The notes under the pieces are model-generated. The model worked only from the letters and a program-made list of their open reading frames with translations. It was not told the DNA's origin and made no database searches. Both the position numbers and the translations under genes were made by a program. 64,000 nt of DNA from Heliopora coerulea (Eukaryota; Cnidaria; Anthozoa; Scleralcyonacea; Helioporidae), in contig JASJOG010000072.1 in the NCBI GenBank assembly GCA_030142905.1, forward strand, positions 434,001-498,000. The letters are read 5' to 3'. Positions 45,281 to 56,850 of the stretch are shown here, piece after piece (positions within the stretch are counted from its first letter, which is position 1; every line of letters begins with the position of its first letter).

Positions 45281-47352
45281 CCAGTACTATAGAATAGTTG
45301 AACCTTAATTTAAGACATGAAAAATTGATATTTATCAGTACAGTTCAAAAATCAACCTGCTTAAGGAGATGGCTGTTAACTCATTAAGGGCTAGGGATTG
45401 TCCCTTTGACAAGTAAAATCATCTGGCATTAGCTTAATGGGTTAATCCCAGATTGATTACCATTTTGGGATCAATTTTCAGAATATGGCACAGTAAACCC
45501 AAAATATTCTGATAACAGCCTTTTAGTGGATCCAACTCTTTAATGCCTTATGGCCTGATATGTTGGACACCGGTAACAAAATGACAAATCTGGGAATAAT
45601 GAAAAAGTAAAGAGAGAACAATTAAAAAAATTGTGGCATTAAGGAGTTCAAAAGGTTGCATCCTGAGTAATTTGAACTTGAGTGAATAGCAAAAGTATCT
45701 CAAACTAAATGAAAGGTAACTCTTTAAACCTGAATTAGCACTGATTGTCCTATGACCAATTGCACAGGCCCTTGAATATAACAATAAATTGAACATGAAT
45801 GTCCAGTCTCTTCAAAAAATTAAACTTAATATTAAAATAGTGCATTGAACACCCAAAATATTATGTAACTACACAAAAATATGTCACCTTGGTTAAGATA
45901 AAGTTAGTATCAATAGTTAATGTGTTGAAATCACACTCACTCAATGAAGAAGCACTCCTGTTATTTTATTTCTTTTGAAATTACAAATATCCAAATGCAT
46001 GATTTGCATGCTCACCATATTTAATGGATGCTTGGTTTTCATTTCTGATTGTCTAGACAAAAATAATTGGCAAGTGAATATGTTTTCTCATTTATTTTTT
46101 GTTTTAAATACAATGCAAAATAATTCCAACTATGGCATATGCCTGAATTACTAATTACATGTACTATTAATTAGCTAAAAAAGGTTTGGTTATTTTACTT
46201 TTGATATTTTACATGATGGAAGTTGTGAAGAACTGTCATTAATTCAGTGACTGGTGTTTAAAATAAAAAGTAGTTGGGAGGAACATTACTTTAGCTTTTG
46301 ACAGACAACAGTCTTGAGCTTATTACAAATTTTGGTTAAACTATTTTAACCGTTGTACCTCTGTATTTTAAAATAAAATATTCCAGTGCACCCTAAAACT
46401 TTGCACAATGTACAGTGTCAACCAGTAAAGGAAACCTTTTTATAATGGATAGTCACATACTATACCAGGGGTAGCCAAACCACCGCTCGTGAACCACATG
46501 CAGCTCTTTGACCTTTAATATGCGGCTTGTGGAAATATGATGGCTGAGCTCCTTTTTTCATCACAGTTAATATAAATAGTAAATAAGAAAAATTTCTGGC
46601 TTTATAATTATTTACTGGGTATGAATTGAAACTCCATTGGATTAAAACATAAGTTTAATATTCATGGTTAGTAAAAATATTTAATTTAAATTCTAATTTT
46701 AATGCTAGATCTGAGTAAGGCATTGTTCTTTAGTGCTGAGGGAAGGAATGGTGGGAGGCAGAGGGATTAAAGAAATTTCCAGTCAGCAAGGGTTACAGAG
46801 GAATGTCAGAAGACTGATGTCATGGGTAAGGGTATTAAAGATTTGAGTGCACCGGGGGAGTGGCTTAGATGTCCTCTCAAACATCTGAATTTTATCATAA
46901 GTGGCTCTTACATTAAGCAAGTTTGACCACCCCTGTACTATACTATAAATCAAAAGAAAATGGTTAATTACTGTTTTGGAGTTCATGAAGTTCTCCCAAT
47001 TTGTTCTCTAAGATTTTCCAAACACTCAAGTGCCTTTTAAATATCCAAATTACATTTTTCATATGGTGCTTCCAAATGTTTTCATTGGCTAGCACACCTT
47101 AGCTGTATATATTCCTATATCACAACCAAGCCATGAGTTCAAACTTTGATATCACAACAAGTTCAGCAGAACCAGCTGTGAACTTCAATGTTGGCTGTGG
47201 TGAACGTCTCAATATCAGAGAATAACCTTCAATTCCTGTCCAGATTAATTCCCTGACTGTCAGGGAGTTTAATACATGGCTTGCCAATATAGGTACCATT
47301 CAATAGCAAAATCAAAATGGTAGGTCATAAATGATCAACATAAATCTTTAAA
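45281..47352. other. Convergent intergenic region (NUDT7-like and DOK 3' ends)
   Basis: AT-rich, with both 3' UTRs expected. It contains one copy of the dispersed short motif (45408-45442) and the hAT element at 46466-46935. No other gene is recognised. Confidence 0.6.
46466..46935. mobile_element. hAT non-autonomous element with perfect 8-bp target duplication
   Basis: The left end is CAGGGGTAGCCAAACC and the right end is the inverse of CAGGGGTGGTCAAACT. TACTATAC occurs exactly on both sides (46458-46465 and 46936-46943). The interior is AT-rich without a long frame. CAGGGGT ends and 8-bp duplications are the standard marks of hAT transposons. The perfect duplication suggests a fairly recent insertion. 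Confidence 0.88.
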
Positions 47353-50300
47353 TTAGACATCTTTTTCACTTGTGTCCACAACAGGTTCACTATATGTGCT
47401 GGTACTGGTTATCACTTCATCATAAAGAGCATCATCAGCATTTTCTCCTTGTGGCAGTCTTGACAAATTACTATTTGTTTCAGGAATTGTACCAGGTCCC
47501 CCATCTTTTGCATCTTCACTCTTCTTAAGCTTGCACTCAAGTTTTTTCTTCAATTCATCAGTAAAGTTTCCCTCTCCATCACCAGTCACCTTTGTTTTTG
47601 GTGCTGAATGGGTTTTCTTGAAAATGTTCTTTATTCCCTTGGGTGGGTTTAATTTGGGTTTAGTCAGTCTTGGGAAACTAATTGTGGATACTTTACTTTC
47701 AGTTTCACAAGGCTCAGAGTATATTCCTGAGGACAGTTCACTTCCTGACCTTGATACTTTACTATAATCAATTGAGGCATACTCATGATCAACTTCAGCA
47801 TAGGTATTATCACTATTGTCAGTGGGTTTTGCAGCTTTGCTTTGAATGATGTTGTTAAGGGTATCTTGTTGTAAGCTGGATTTGGGGGCATCTTTCCCAT
47901 CTTTCTCATCAAGAGTGGGTTTCAATGAAGGTTTAGGCAACCTGCTAGGTTTGATTGGAGGTGCAGGTTTTTTGTTGAGCACATCTTGTTCTGGGGACTT
48001 CACAAATTTTTTCCTTGGAGGTGGTCGTTGTGGTGCCATGGGTTTTTCTTGAGGCAAATCAGAGTTAGTAGTATGTAAAGTTCTTCCAGAATTTGGTGGT
48101 TTTAAGGTTTCATGGGGTAGATCATATGTGTTTCTAGCATCCATAGTTGTTGGCTTTGGAGCAGGGTTTTTGTCACCCAACAAGTCATATGTGTTAGTAG
48201 CTGGTTGACTTGAGTTTGATGTATCATTTAAGCTGTCATATGTGTTCCCCTGGAGGGAAGCTGCAGGCTGAGATGTTTGCAAATGGTTTAAAGTGTTATA
48301 AAAGTTTCCAGGTATCACAGTATTTCGACTTTCAAGATCATTTGTTTGATCATCTGAATATGTACCATCATCAAAGGAAGATAATGGAGAATCCTCATGT
48401 CTTCCTAATCTTGGAGCCCTGCTGAATGTTAACTTGTCATAGCTCCCATTATTGTTGCCTGTCTTTTGCTGTGATGACAGTCCATCATCAGTCATCCCTG
48501 GATGTGTATGCTTACCAAATACAAGAGCATCATAGCTGTTACTGGACGAACTTTTCTTGACTGAATCATTTTGGAATTGCACATCTTCAGCCTTTCCCAT
48601 TGCTGAGGACTGTTCAAATTGAAGTCTGTCATAAGAGCCATGTTCTTCATTCAGATTTTCTGGTGGATTACAAAATTTAGAATCAAAAGTGTGGTCCTTT
48701 GGAGATGGTTCTCTTGGATACATGATGTCATAATTATTGTCTGTTTCTAAGTCTCTTTCAGGAAATGATGACTGTAGTGATTGTCTAGGAGAGTTAACAG
48801 ACTGCGAATTTGATACAGGAGCCTCAATGGGAGAGGCATAGTCATGTTCACGTCCTCCTGTTTTGTGTACGTTTGATTGAGAGGAAGGATTAGACTTGGT
48901 TTTCCTCACAGCATTATGTTGATTCACCCAATGTTGTTGCATTTTTTCCGATGCAAATCTACGCATTGTTGTGCTTCCTGCCTTGGCTCTAATAATGGTA
49001 TCCATTACCCTATATATCTCTGAGCACTCATTTGAGATAAATTCAAACATGCCTTCCCCAGTTGGTGCTTTACGGCCAGCTTCAATGCAAAACACATTCC
49101 CAAGGAATTTGTATCTTCTGATGCACTTAAAAGGCCAAAATCCAAGCAGTTTTCCATCCATAGCACTGACTAGACGCACCTCAGAATGGACGAGCTGAAG
49201 ATGACAAGGGAAAATAGCTTCTATTCTTGCCATTGTTGGAGTGTCCTGAGGCTGAACACAAAATGATTTGACTGGAATAATTTAAATAGAGACAAAACAA
49301 AATATTAGAATAAAAACAAAAGTTTAGACAAGCTTTATAACAGAAAGTTGGCATGGTGAACCAATAATTATAAGTAAACATAAATTTATAGTAATATCAT
49401 TACTCATTATTCAGCAAATTCACACAGTTATATACATGCTCAACTTGATCCCCAAGTACAATGTTAACAACTGAAAATCTTTCTTATCAAGTGGTGATTG
49501 GTTTCAAATTATTAACTCATTATTTGCAAATTCAATCTTTGGCCATCATATTCACTCTTATAACACCTAACATTTTATTTGTCAACAAACCAACATGTAC
49601 ATTTCCATTCTATAAACATGTAAAGGGAGGTGTTGTTGGCCCAGTTGTGGGTTCTTATTCATGGATATCTATTTATGGAGCTTGCTTCCTGTCATTAGTT
49701 TACATCATTAGAACAATGATTTTCAATGCTAACCTAAATTATATTCTTCTAATGTTGCAATCCATTGATTCATTACTGTTTCATCATCTGATGCAAGTTT
49801 AAGAGAGTGGTCAGTAGTTTTTACTGTAAAGCAGTACTTCTTTTTTGGATCATTGTTGTGTCTTTTCACATCGTAGCCAGGATGTAAGTTTACAACATGC
49901 TTTGGCAATTGCTTCCTCCAGTTCTTATCTTTATAGAATTCAATGTAACGTAGACCACTTGTAATCTCATATTTCATGACAAAATATCTTTTCTTCCACT
50001 CTTTTACTTCACAGTAGTCAAGTGAGCCCTTTAATAAACAAATATTAAGATAAGTGTTAAATTCTGAACTCCAGACTCTCAACATCAAAGACAAAATACC
50101 CCACAGAGACTTTCAACTCTTTACAATATTTTTCTGGCTAAATAATACATCATTCTTTGGTAAATGTGGGTATGAAGTTATGACAGATGATATACAGATG
50201 CCCTGTGAAAGGTTTGAATCTTGAATTTATATTATTATATTAGAGATGTTTGCTATTCTTCTAGATGAAACAGTGTTTCACTGACATGTTCATGATCTGT

Positions 50301-52708
50301 GCAATTACCATCCTCAGAGTGGCAGTTGATTGGTTACTACTCTTTTTATTGTGGCAACATTGTTATTGCATGGTGACATGGGTTTGCCAGGGTTTACTGT
50401 GGAGATTGTGGTTTGGGTGTTTCCAGATGCTGTTTCTGATTTTCAAATGCTCTTTGGTATTCTTTATTTTTCTTGTTTAACAGTAGTTTTTCACAAACTT
50501 TTGGGTATTGGAACCTTGCAGGTCATACTCCCTGATGTCATTGACCAAATCAGTTGCAAATACAGATAACTAGCCATATAATAAAGCCTACTGAGCTTTG
50601 TGCTCAGACAGCTAGATCAGAGAAGTTTGGAGAAACATTGGGATGAAGTTGAAAAAACTCCAAACCACCTAAGTAGTGTGGAGATGGAAGCAAACAGATC
50701 ACAAGGCACCATTTTGACAACAAATGTGAGATCAGCAAGAACTTGGTACAGTGTGCAGCTTACAGCAGAAATTAAAAAGGATGTCTTTGGAAAGCTGGAA
50801 CACTCATTTTTAGAGCAGCTTCTAAACATATGTTTGAATTACCCCTGAGATTTATGATGGGCACTGGTTAAATGAGAAAAAGGAATACAAAACAGTACCC
50901 AGTTTATCAGGTGCAATCATCTGGAAATAAGCTGACCTGCAGTCCCCTTAATAAGCACCAGCAAATTCATCTCAACAGATGAATGGCCATCAAACTCAAA
51001 TCATCAGAAAAGGTTTCTGATCCATCAAAACAGCTATACTTTGAATCCATGTAAAATATTATTATTCTAAACAAAAGAACAATGGAAACACAACCAAGTA
51101 GAGTATTCAGGGCAATACAGATAATTGCCTTCCTGTGGGTGTGAAATTATTCATCCAAATGTAATATAACTTTTTCTTACCAAATGAATTGGATATTTTT
51201 TTTTGGTACCACTGATATTCAGAAACAGAAGAGAGATGCCTCAGGCCTGAAACAGTTAAGGGGTTAGGGCACACTCTCCAATTTTATTCTAGCTAACACC
51301 ATGATGATTTTATTAAGTGAAGTGGGGCACTTGCCTCCTAATGGGTTAATTCATGAACTCGCTGCTAGATGATACTTTTCTTTGCATTAAGAACACTTTC
51401 AATTCCATCCACAATGGATTTAACAACAAAATCTTTAACAAGATTTCTTTTGATTCAAACCTACTCACATAACAACAAATCAGTGGAAAGGAAAAGATTT
51501 CAATTTTATATCAGAAATGTATTTTACCACAAGAAAACTACCTGTGTGTTCAACTGGTACGATGCAGTTAGCAACGGAATTTAGTTCAGAGCATTGGTGA
51601 AATTTTAATAAAGATGGCAAAATTCAAGCTTCAAATCGAAAATCTGAAAAAAGGTTACTGTATAATCCTACACACTAAGTAAAGACTGGCATGTTGTTTT
51701 AAGGTGTTGCAGTTACGAAAGAACTTGTTTGGTACTTAGCATTTAGCGCTGCAAAGAAGTGTCCTAAGTTTCCTTTCCCTCTTCTAGAGCACACACATTT
51801 ATATCAGATCACCACAGCTAGCTTGTTTAACAATTTGGTGAACCCCTCCCAAACTCCTAACGTAAGAAATTTCACTTCTCGATCGCGACTGTTCAAGACT
51901 TTCTTTTGCCTACGCATGTAATAATAATGTTGTATTTCAGTGCACATCGCAGCAAATGAACTGAACAACAATCGAAACACTTCAACAATAACACGAAGTC
52001 AGTTCAACGGAATCTCCTGCAGAGGTGGATATGTATGTAAATATACATCTAAGCTGTGCTTCTTTTAGTTTCAGTTCAAACGTAATAAATGATTTCACCG
52101 AAAATATGTGATAACCAGAAGTGTCAAGTCGCAATAAGTTTCGTTTAGAGATACACTAATAATGCCAAAATATTTGAGACACGGAAAAGATTTAAATCCC
52201 GCATTCCACGGAACAGGGAAATGTGGAGTACCTGAAAATGAAGACAAATTACGATCGTTTTGAATGATTAAAATAGGATTTACAGGCTTGCGTAGTCGGA
52301 AAAGTTCAGTGTAGTCGAGAATTAAGTTTATCAATCAAAGATAGCAGGAATAAAAGGTTTAAACTCATAATTTTAGGCGTCTGACATGTGTCTAATTAGT
52401 GATAGAATTTGACTTTATCAAGGAAAACTCGCTAGACACCGGAGATAAGTGAATATTAAATCGAATCATGAGGAGAAAATCGACAATAGGCCCTTAATTC
52501 ACGTTTCTGGTGAGAGTCAAACTAATACTACTCAGAAGAAAAGATACCCGAATGCCATAAAAATGATAAAATCACATGCAGTTGTGAAGTGGTGTGCGCT
52601 AGCTAGTGAAACCAATGAAAATAACTGCTGCTACAATGTGTGAAGTACAGTATACGAATGAAATACGAGATGAGTAAAATTAAAACTTACCTCGATCAGA
52701 ATTTCCAT
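47353..52708 (-). CDS. DOK-family adaptor: PH + IRS-type PTB + multi-tyrosine tail
   Basis: DOK proteins dock on activated tyrosine kinases and recruit SH2 proteins after phosphorylation. Exons 52708-52691 (MEILIE), 50028-49734 and 49271-47353 join in phase to 743 aa. Residues about 7-103 are a PH domain (WKKRYFVMKYE...YIEFYKDKNW...YCFTVKTTDHSLKLASDDE...MNQWIATLEEY). Residues about 105-210 are an IRS-type PTB domain (LLGFWPFKCIRRYKFLGNVF, CIEAGRKAPTGEGMFEF). The acceptor at 49272 was chosen because it alone keeps the phase and restores the first PTB strand. The long tail is Pro/Ser-rich and carries many tyrosine motifs (SYDRL, SYDAL, SYDKL, TYDSL, TYDLL, TYDLP, TYAEV, IYSEP, LYDEV, TYSEP), with proline stretches (PPPRKK, APPIKPSRLPKP) that may bind SH3 domains. 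Which DOK paralogue it equals is unclear. Confidence 0.85.
50029..52690 (-). other. DOK-like gene intron 1
   Basis: A 2.66-kb intron with no recognised exon. It contains an inverted copy of the dispersed short motif at about 51280-51315. Frames at 50265-50480, 50600-50848 and 51369-51584 have no domain. Confidence 0.6.
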
Positions 52709-55700
52709 TTTCGTGGCAAAAGAGAGACGTATTTTTCGCTTCGTTCTCTTCTTCCTGCCTCAGGGAATATCATGAACAGCGGTTGACTTGACTTCAGTTC
52801 CAAGCGTCGAGGGTTATCGAATGACCGAAGCTATTAAAACTTTAATCTGTCACATCAGAAGACGCAAATTAGTCAGGCGTATGCGTTTTCGTATAGGAAG
52901 CGATATCTAGTCATTTAACCAACTCAGTTTGGTAGAATCTCGCAAAACTAGGAAAACTGCCGAGTTCTTGACCTGTCCATAGTCCGATGTTACGCAAACT
53001 GTGAAACAGGAAATCGAAAGGTCAACCATTTGACATTTTACGGGGGCGATGCTTTCAAGAGACTTGTTTTGTACAGCGAAAAACAAATATTTCTCGGGCT
53101 TACTGTGGGCTTGAACCGTGGCTTGAACAAAATATCTTATATACTTATATAAGGTCAATTGAGAATCGTCGTATCATGTACGAATGTGCTCTCGGATGGA
53201 AAACTTTCTGGAGTAAGTGAATGGTGAAAAAATATCACTCCTAGAGTAATTCACACCCTCCTAAAAAATCTAATCTCATGCCTTCGCAAGTTGATATCCG
53301 CGAAACCAAATGAACTTCCGGGCCTCGTCATGACGACGTTGTTTTGCAACGACGCAATATTGTAACACCAACATGTTGCGAAACCATTACATGAATATAG
53401 CTTGATGAAATCGAAGGTACCACCAAAGATCAACCTAAATCGGATGATCCAATAAATATCCATCGATAAATCTGAAACCCCAAAACCCTGAACCAAGTCT
53501 CCAAAACCTGAACCAAGTCTCCAAAACCTGAACCAAACCCTCACCCAACCTAAGCCAAACCCTAAAACTAAACCAAAATAATAATTACTAGTGTTGTTGA
53601 CCTGATTTAGCTCCATGAAATCTGCTGTTTTGAAAGGCAAACGTATTTTTAGACGAGCGTGTCTATCTGAGTACTTTAATGATGCCCATATGGTGACCTT
53701 ATCCCAGTTCAAACTGTTACATCGTATCTTACCCCATCTTTGGTTTTCTTATAACCATCTGAAACCACCCAAGGGACGATTTAAACAAGATTATCAAAAC
53801 ATATACCATAAGAAGTAAAACCTGGGTAACTCTTACTTTAAACCCTTTTCTACAAACAACAAAATTTTCAGACAAATAACCCTTCAGTGGAGGTCACTAA
53901 TCCGATCTCATCAGTCACACCTCTGCGTACTGAAGAGCACTTACTAATGAACAGGTAACACGAAAAAAAGCTTCCCACGACACCAAAACCATAAATTGCC
54001 AAAACTGTAAATGGAAAAAGCTGTTAAGAAAATGTAGAAACTTACAAAATTACCAAACTGGTAAGTTTCAACAGAAAGTGCAAGAAATTGGGTGATGTGA
54101 TACATTAGCATAGTCAATCATCCATCACTTAGACTTCGATCCGTTCGCAATTTAGCAGGAATATCGAAACATGGAGTGGTGCTTAGGCAGTTATGAAAGA
54201 AGAAAAAGAAACGGTAGCATTCTGCCAAAAAGGAGAGGATAAAGTACTTATGTAACAGCGACAGAGTACCTTTGAACTTTTCCTACTTTGTTCAAAATTC
54301 ACATCTTTATCTGGGGTGTGTGTGTGCCACTGTGATTCCTGTCATGTAAACTTTGACGAATTATACGGACCACTGGACAGCAGAATTGTTTACGTCAACG
54401 GATCGCCAGGGCGTTTCTCAACTGTTTTGCCATGGCAACCTGAAGTAATGTGATTTGTGCCCTCAAAAACGTTTCCGCCATATTTTTAAAGTGAACATGA
54501 CTAAGTACAATCATGCACGTCGCGCTGACATGGGACCACCTTCCCCCTATGAAACGAAATGTCCTGAAAACATTTCCATCGTCGGCCAAATCGTAACCAA
54601 AAGCAGTCAAAACCCAAAGCTAATGTATTGAAGCGAAGTTGTGGTTATAAAAGTAAAAGTCTCGATCAGTAACCCAAAGAGAAAAGCTTTTTCTTACTGC
54701 AGTAAAAATCATCCGTATGTTCTTAAAAATACAGTGCTGCGTAGGTGTTTTTCAAATAACAAGAGCCAAAGGGTTGGGTACTGCCAAAAAATTAATAGTT
54801 TTAAATTTTTCTGGTAGCTGTAGTTTTTTTGCACCGAAATACTTCTTTGTTTATCGCGTTTCGGTGGTTGTTGCTAGTCCATCGGTGCACGCTCGTCATT
54901 ACCATGCGAATGATTAACTTTGTTTGAAATTTTGCACTAAGTTCTTCAAATTCTGCTGTAGATTAAACGTTGGTGACAACAAGTGTCTCGATTTTAGACC
55001 AAAAACAGCTGACTTTACTTGAAGACAGACAACACATTTAATGTTACAGCGCAATCCGGCAAATCCCTAGATGTACTGAGGAATTGCTAAACATTGCTGT
55101 ACAACCTAATTTCTACATGGCAAAATTTTCGGAGCGGACAGAACAGGATCCGACTTGTCCCCGTAGAGGTTCTGGCCTTCTGAAGAGTATCATCGGACAT
55201 CGTGTTTATTTGCCGCATCTTCCTTCTCTCTCTCTTTGTAAAACAAAAAAACATCTTTAGAAACTAAATAGCTGAATCCACATTTTCTTTCTACGCGGTC
55301 CTTAACGTACTTTTAGTCAAGATAAAACATCATGCGCAGACGTTCATCCATCTTAAACCATGGCGTTACTACAGTTATGGAAAGCTAAGGTGCACGTTCA
55401 GCATCTTCACAGCTCCATGGTTCGAACGTTTCACCAGTTTTCAGAAAACATAACGGCATAATGACCGGTCCGGGTCTGGGACAGAATTATTTCTTACGAA
55501 TGTCAACAATTAGGAAAAAAACAACGTTAAAACTCTGCTTAGTGGAAAGGTGTCAAAGAACAAGGTCTGAGAACTCTTCAATCTATCTTTCAGTTCACGT
55601 TTGTGCAGGAACCACAGTGCACAAATTAGATATTTGGCATAACCAAGCAAGCAGCTAATATATCCAGAAACACGTGGGCCACATGTCTCACCGTTCCGTT

Positions 55701-56850
55701 TGGAATGCTAATTACCATAACGTAAGAATTTTGTGCGCGATGTGGGTCCATTGAACATAAGTCGCAGCTTCATTACCTTTCTGTTAGTCGCTTTGACGTT
55801 ATCCGAGACTACAGACCATACTCCGCGACTGGCTGTAGTAAAAATGAAGGTTAAGGAACAAGTGGCGGGACTGGTCATTTGCGAAGGTATTTACAATGGT
55901 AAGTCTTGCAAGGGATGGAACACTCACTTTTCCGTTGTCTAGTAGGTTGAACTTCAATCAGCTGTAGTAGAATGATTCGTAGGTACATTGACGGCTGATG
56001 TGGAACTAGATGTTGCTCAATGTGGCATTTTTGACACTGTCCTTAGGGCACGGAGTGGTTATGTTTTCTTGAAAAGGAAACATAAAAACGACCTTCTTCA
56101 CAAAGGTTCCTTATTTTTTATGGAGAAAAGCATGTCTCCTTTATCACTTCGACTACATCGGGAAATTGAGAACGCACCAGTGATGCTATGAACCACGTTT
56201 GCTAAGTTTGTATGGGGAAGTATTTGCCTGAGGTTTTCACACCGATCAAGCGATGAAAGAGCGAGGTCGGTAAGGAAAAAACCCCGAAGAGAGTTGAAGA
56301 GTGTCTGACCACATCTGCTTTGCCGTCACATACGTTAGTATTTTCGGAGTACATTTATAAAACTTTAAATAAAAACTTAAATTAACAACAATTTTGTATT
56401 CAACAACCTTGTTTCCCGCCATCAATTTCTGTCCTCCATTGCTGGTACTGGCCAGTTGTAACTGGTAGCATTCCGCGTGCACATTGACATAGAAACAAAA
56501 TTCATTTGGCACGCAATACAATACAGAACCTTTCAGCGAGAGGTTTTATTTCGGTTACACTTTGCGCTAATACATTGTAAAAATAGGCAAAAAAGAAAAA
56601 AAAAGCAAAAAAAGCTAAGCAATCAACCCAGCAAATAAAATCAAATTGCTGTTAGCAAAAAACCATTGCGCTCCATCAAACCTTCAGCTGAGCTTACCAC
56701 AATCTGTTAACGTAAATTGTGGTTAATAAAAACTCCCTTCCAAAAGACGAAAAGAAAAACAGCTTCGCGGGCAGCAGGTTTGTTTCTCTAGAGCTTAGTT
56801 TAGGTCTTAAGTTGATAACAGTGACACCTTTTCAGAAAAGCAAGAATTTT
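52709..56850. other. Intergenic region between DOK-like 5' end and alpha-spectrin 3' end
   Basis: No gene is recognised. A short tandem repeat with telomere-like units lies at 53478-53580. A frame at 55733-55942 has a hydrophobic stretch but no ATG start in front of it. The part next to 56851 should be the alpha-spectrin 3' UTR, with a minus-strand AATAAA (plus TTTATT) near 56545. Confidence 0.55.
53478..53580. repeat. 21-bp tandem repeat grading into telomere-like CCCTAAA units
   Basis: GAACCAAGTCTCCAAAACCT recurs in a row about three times and is followed by AACCCTCACCCAACC and CCAAACCCTAAAAC units. It resembles degenerate AACCCT telomeric sequence. It creates the Gly/Phe/Trp-rich frame at 53251-53712, which I do not accept as a gene. 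Confidence 0.75.

Noticed and set aside
49233..49271. DOK PTB exon starting at the nearer AG sites (49246 or 49254)
   Set aside because: Those acceptors give a phase that does not match the PH-domain exon. Only the AG at 49272-49273 restores phase and the first PTB strand.
53251..53712. 153-codon Gly/Phe/Trp-rich minus-strand frame
   Set aside because: Its unusual composition comes from the telomere-like tandem repeat. No domain, start context or splice support.
55733..55942. Possible small secreted protein exon (hydrophobic stretch followed by a GTAAGT donor)
   Set aside because: No ATG precedes it in frame after the last stop, no partner exon is visible and it matches no family I know.
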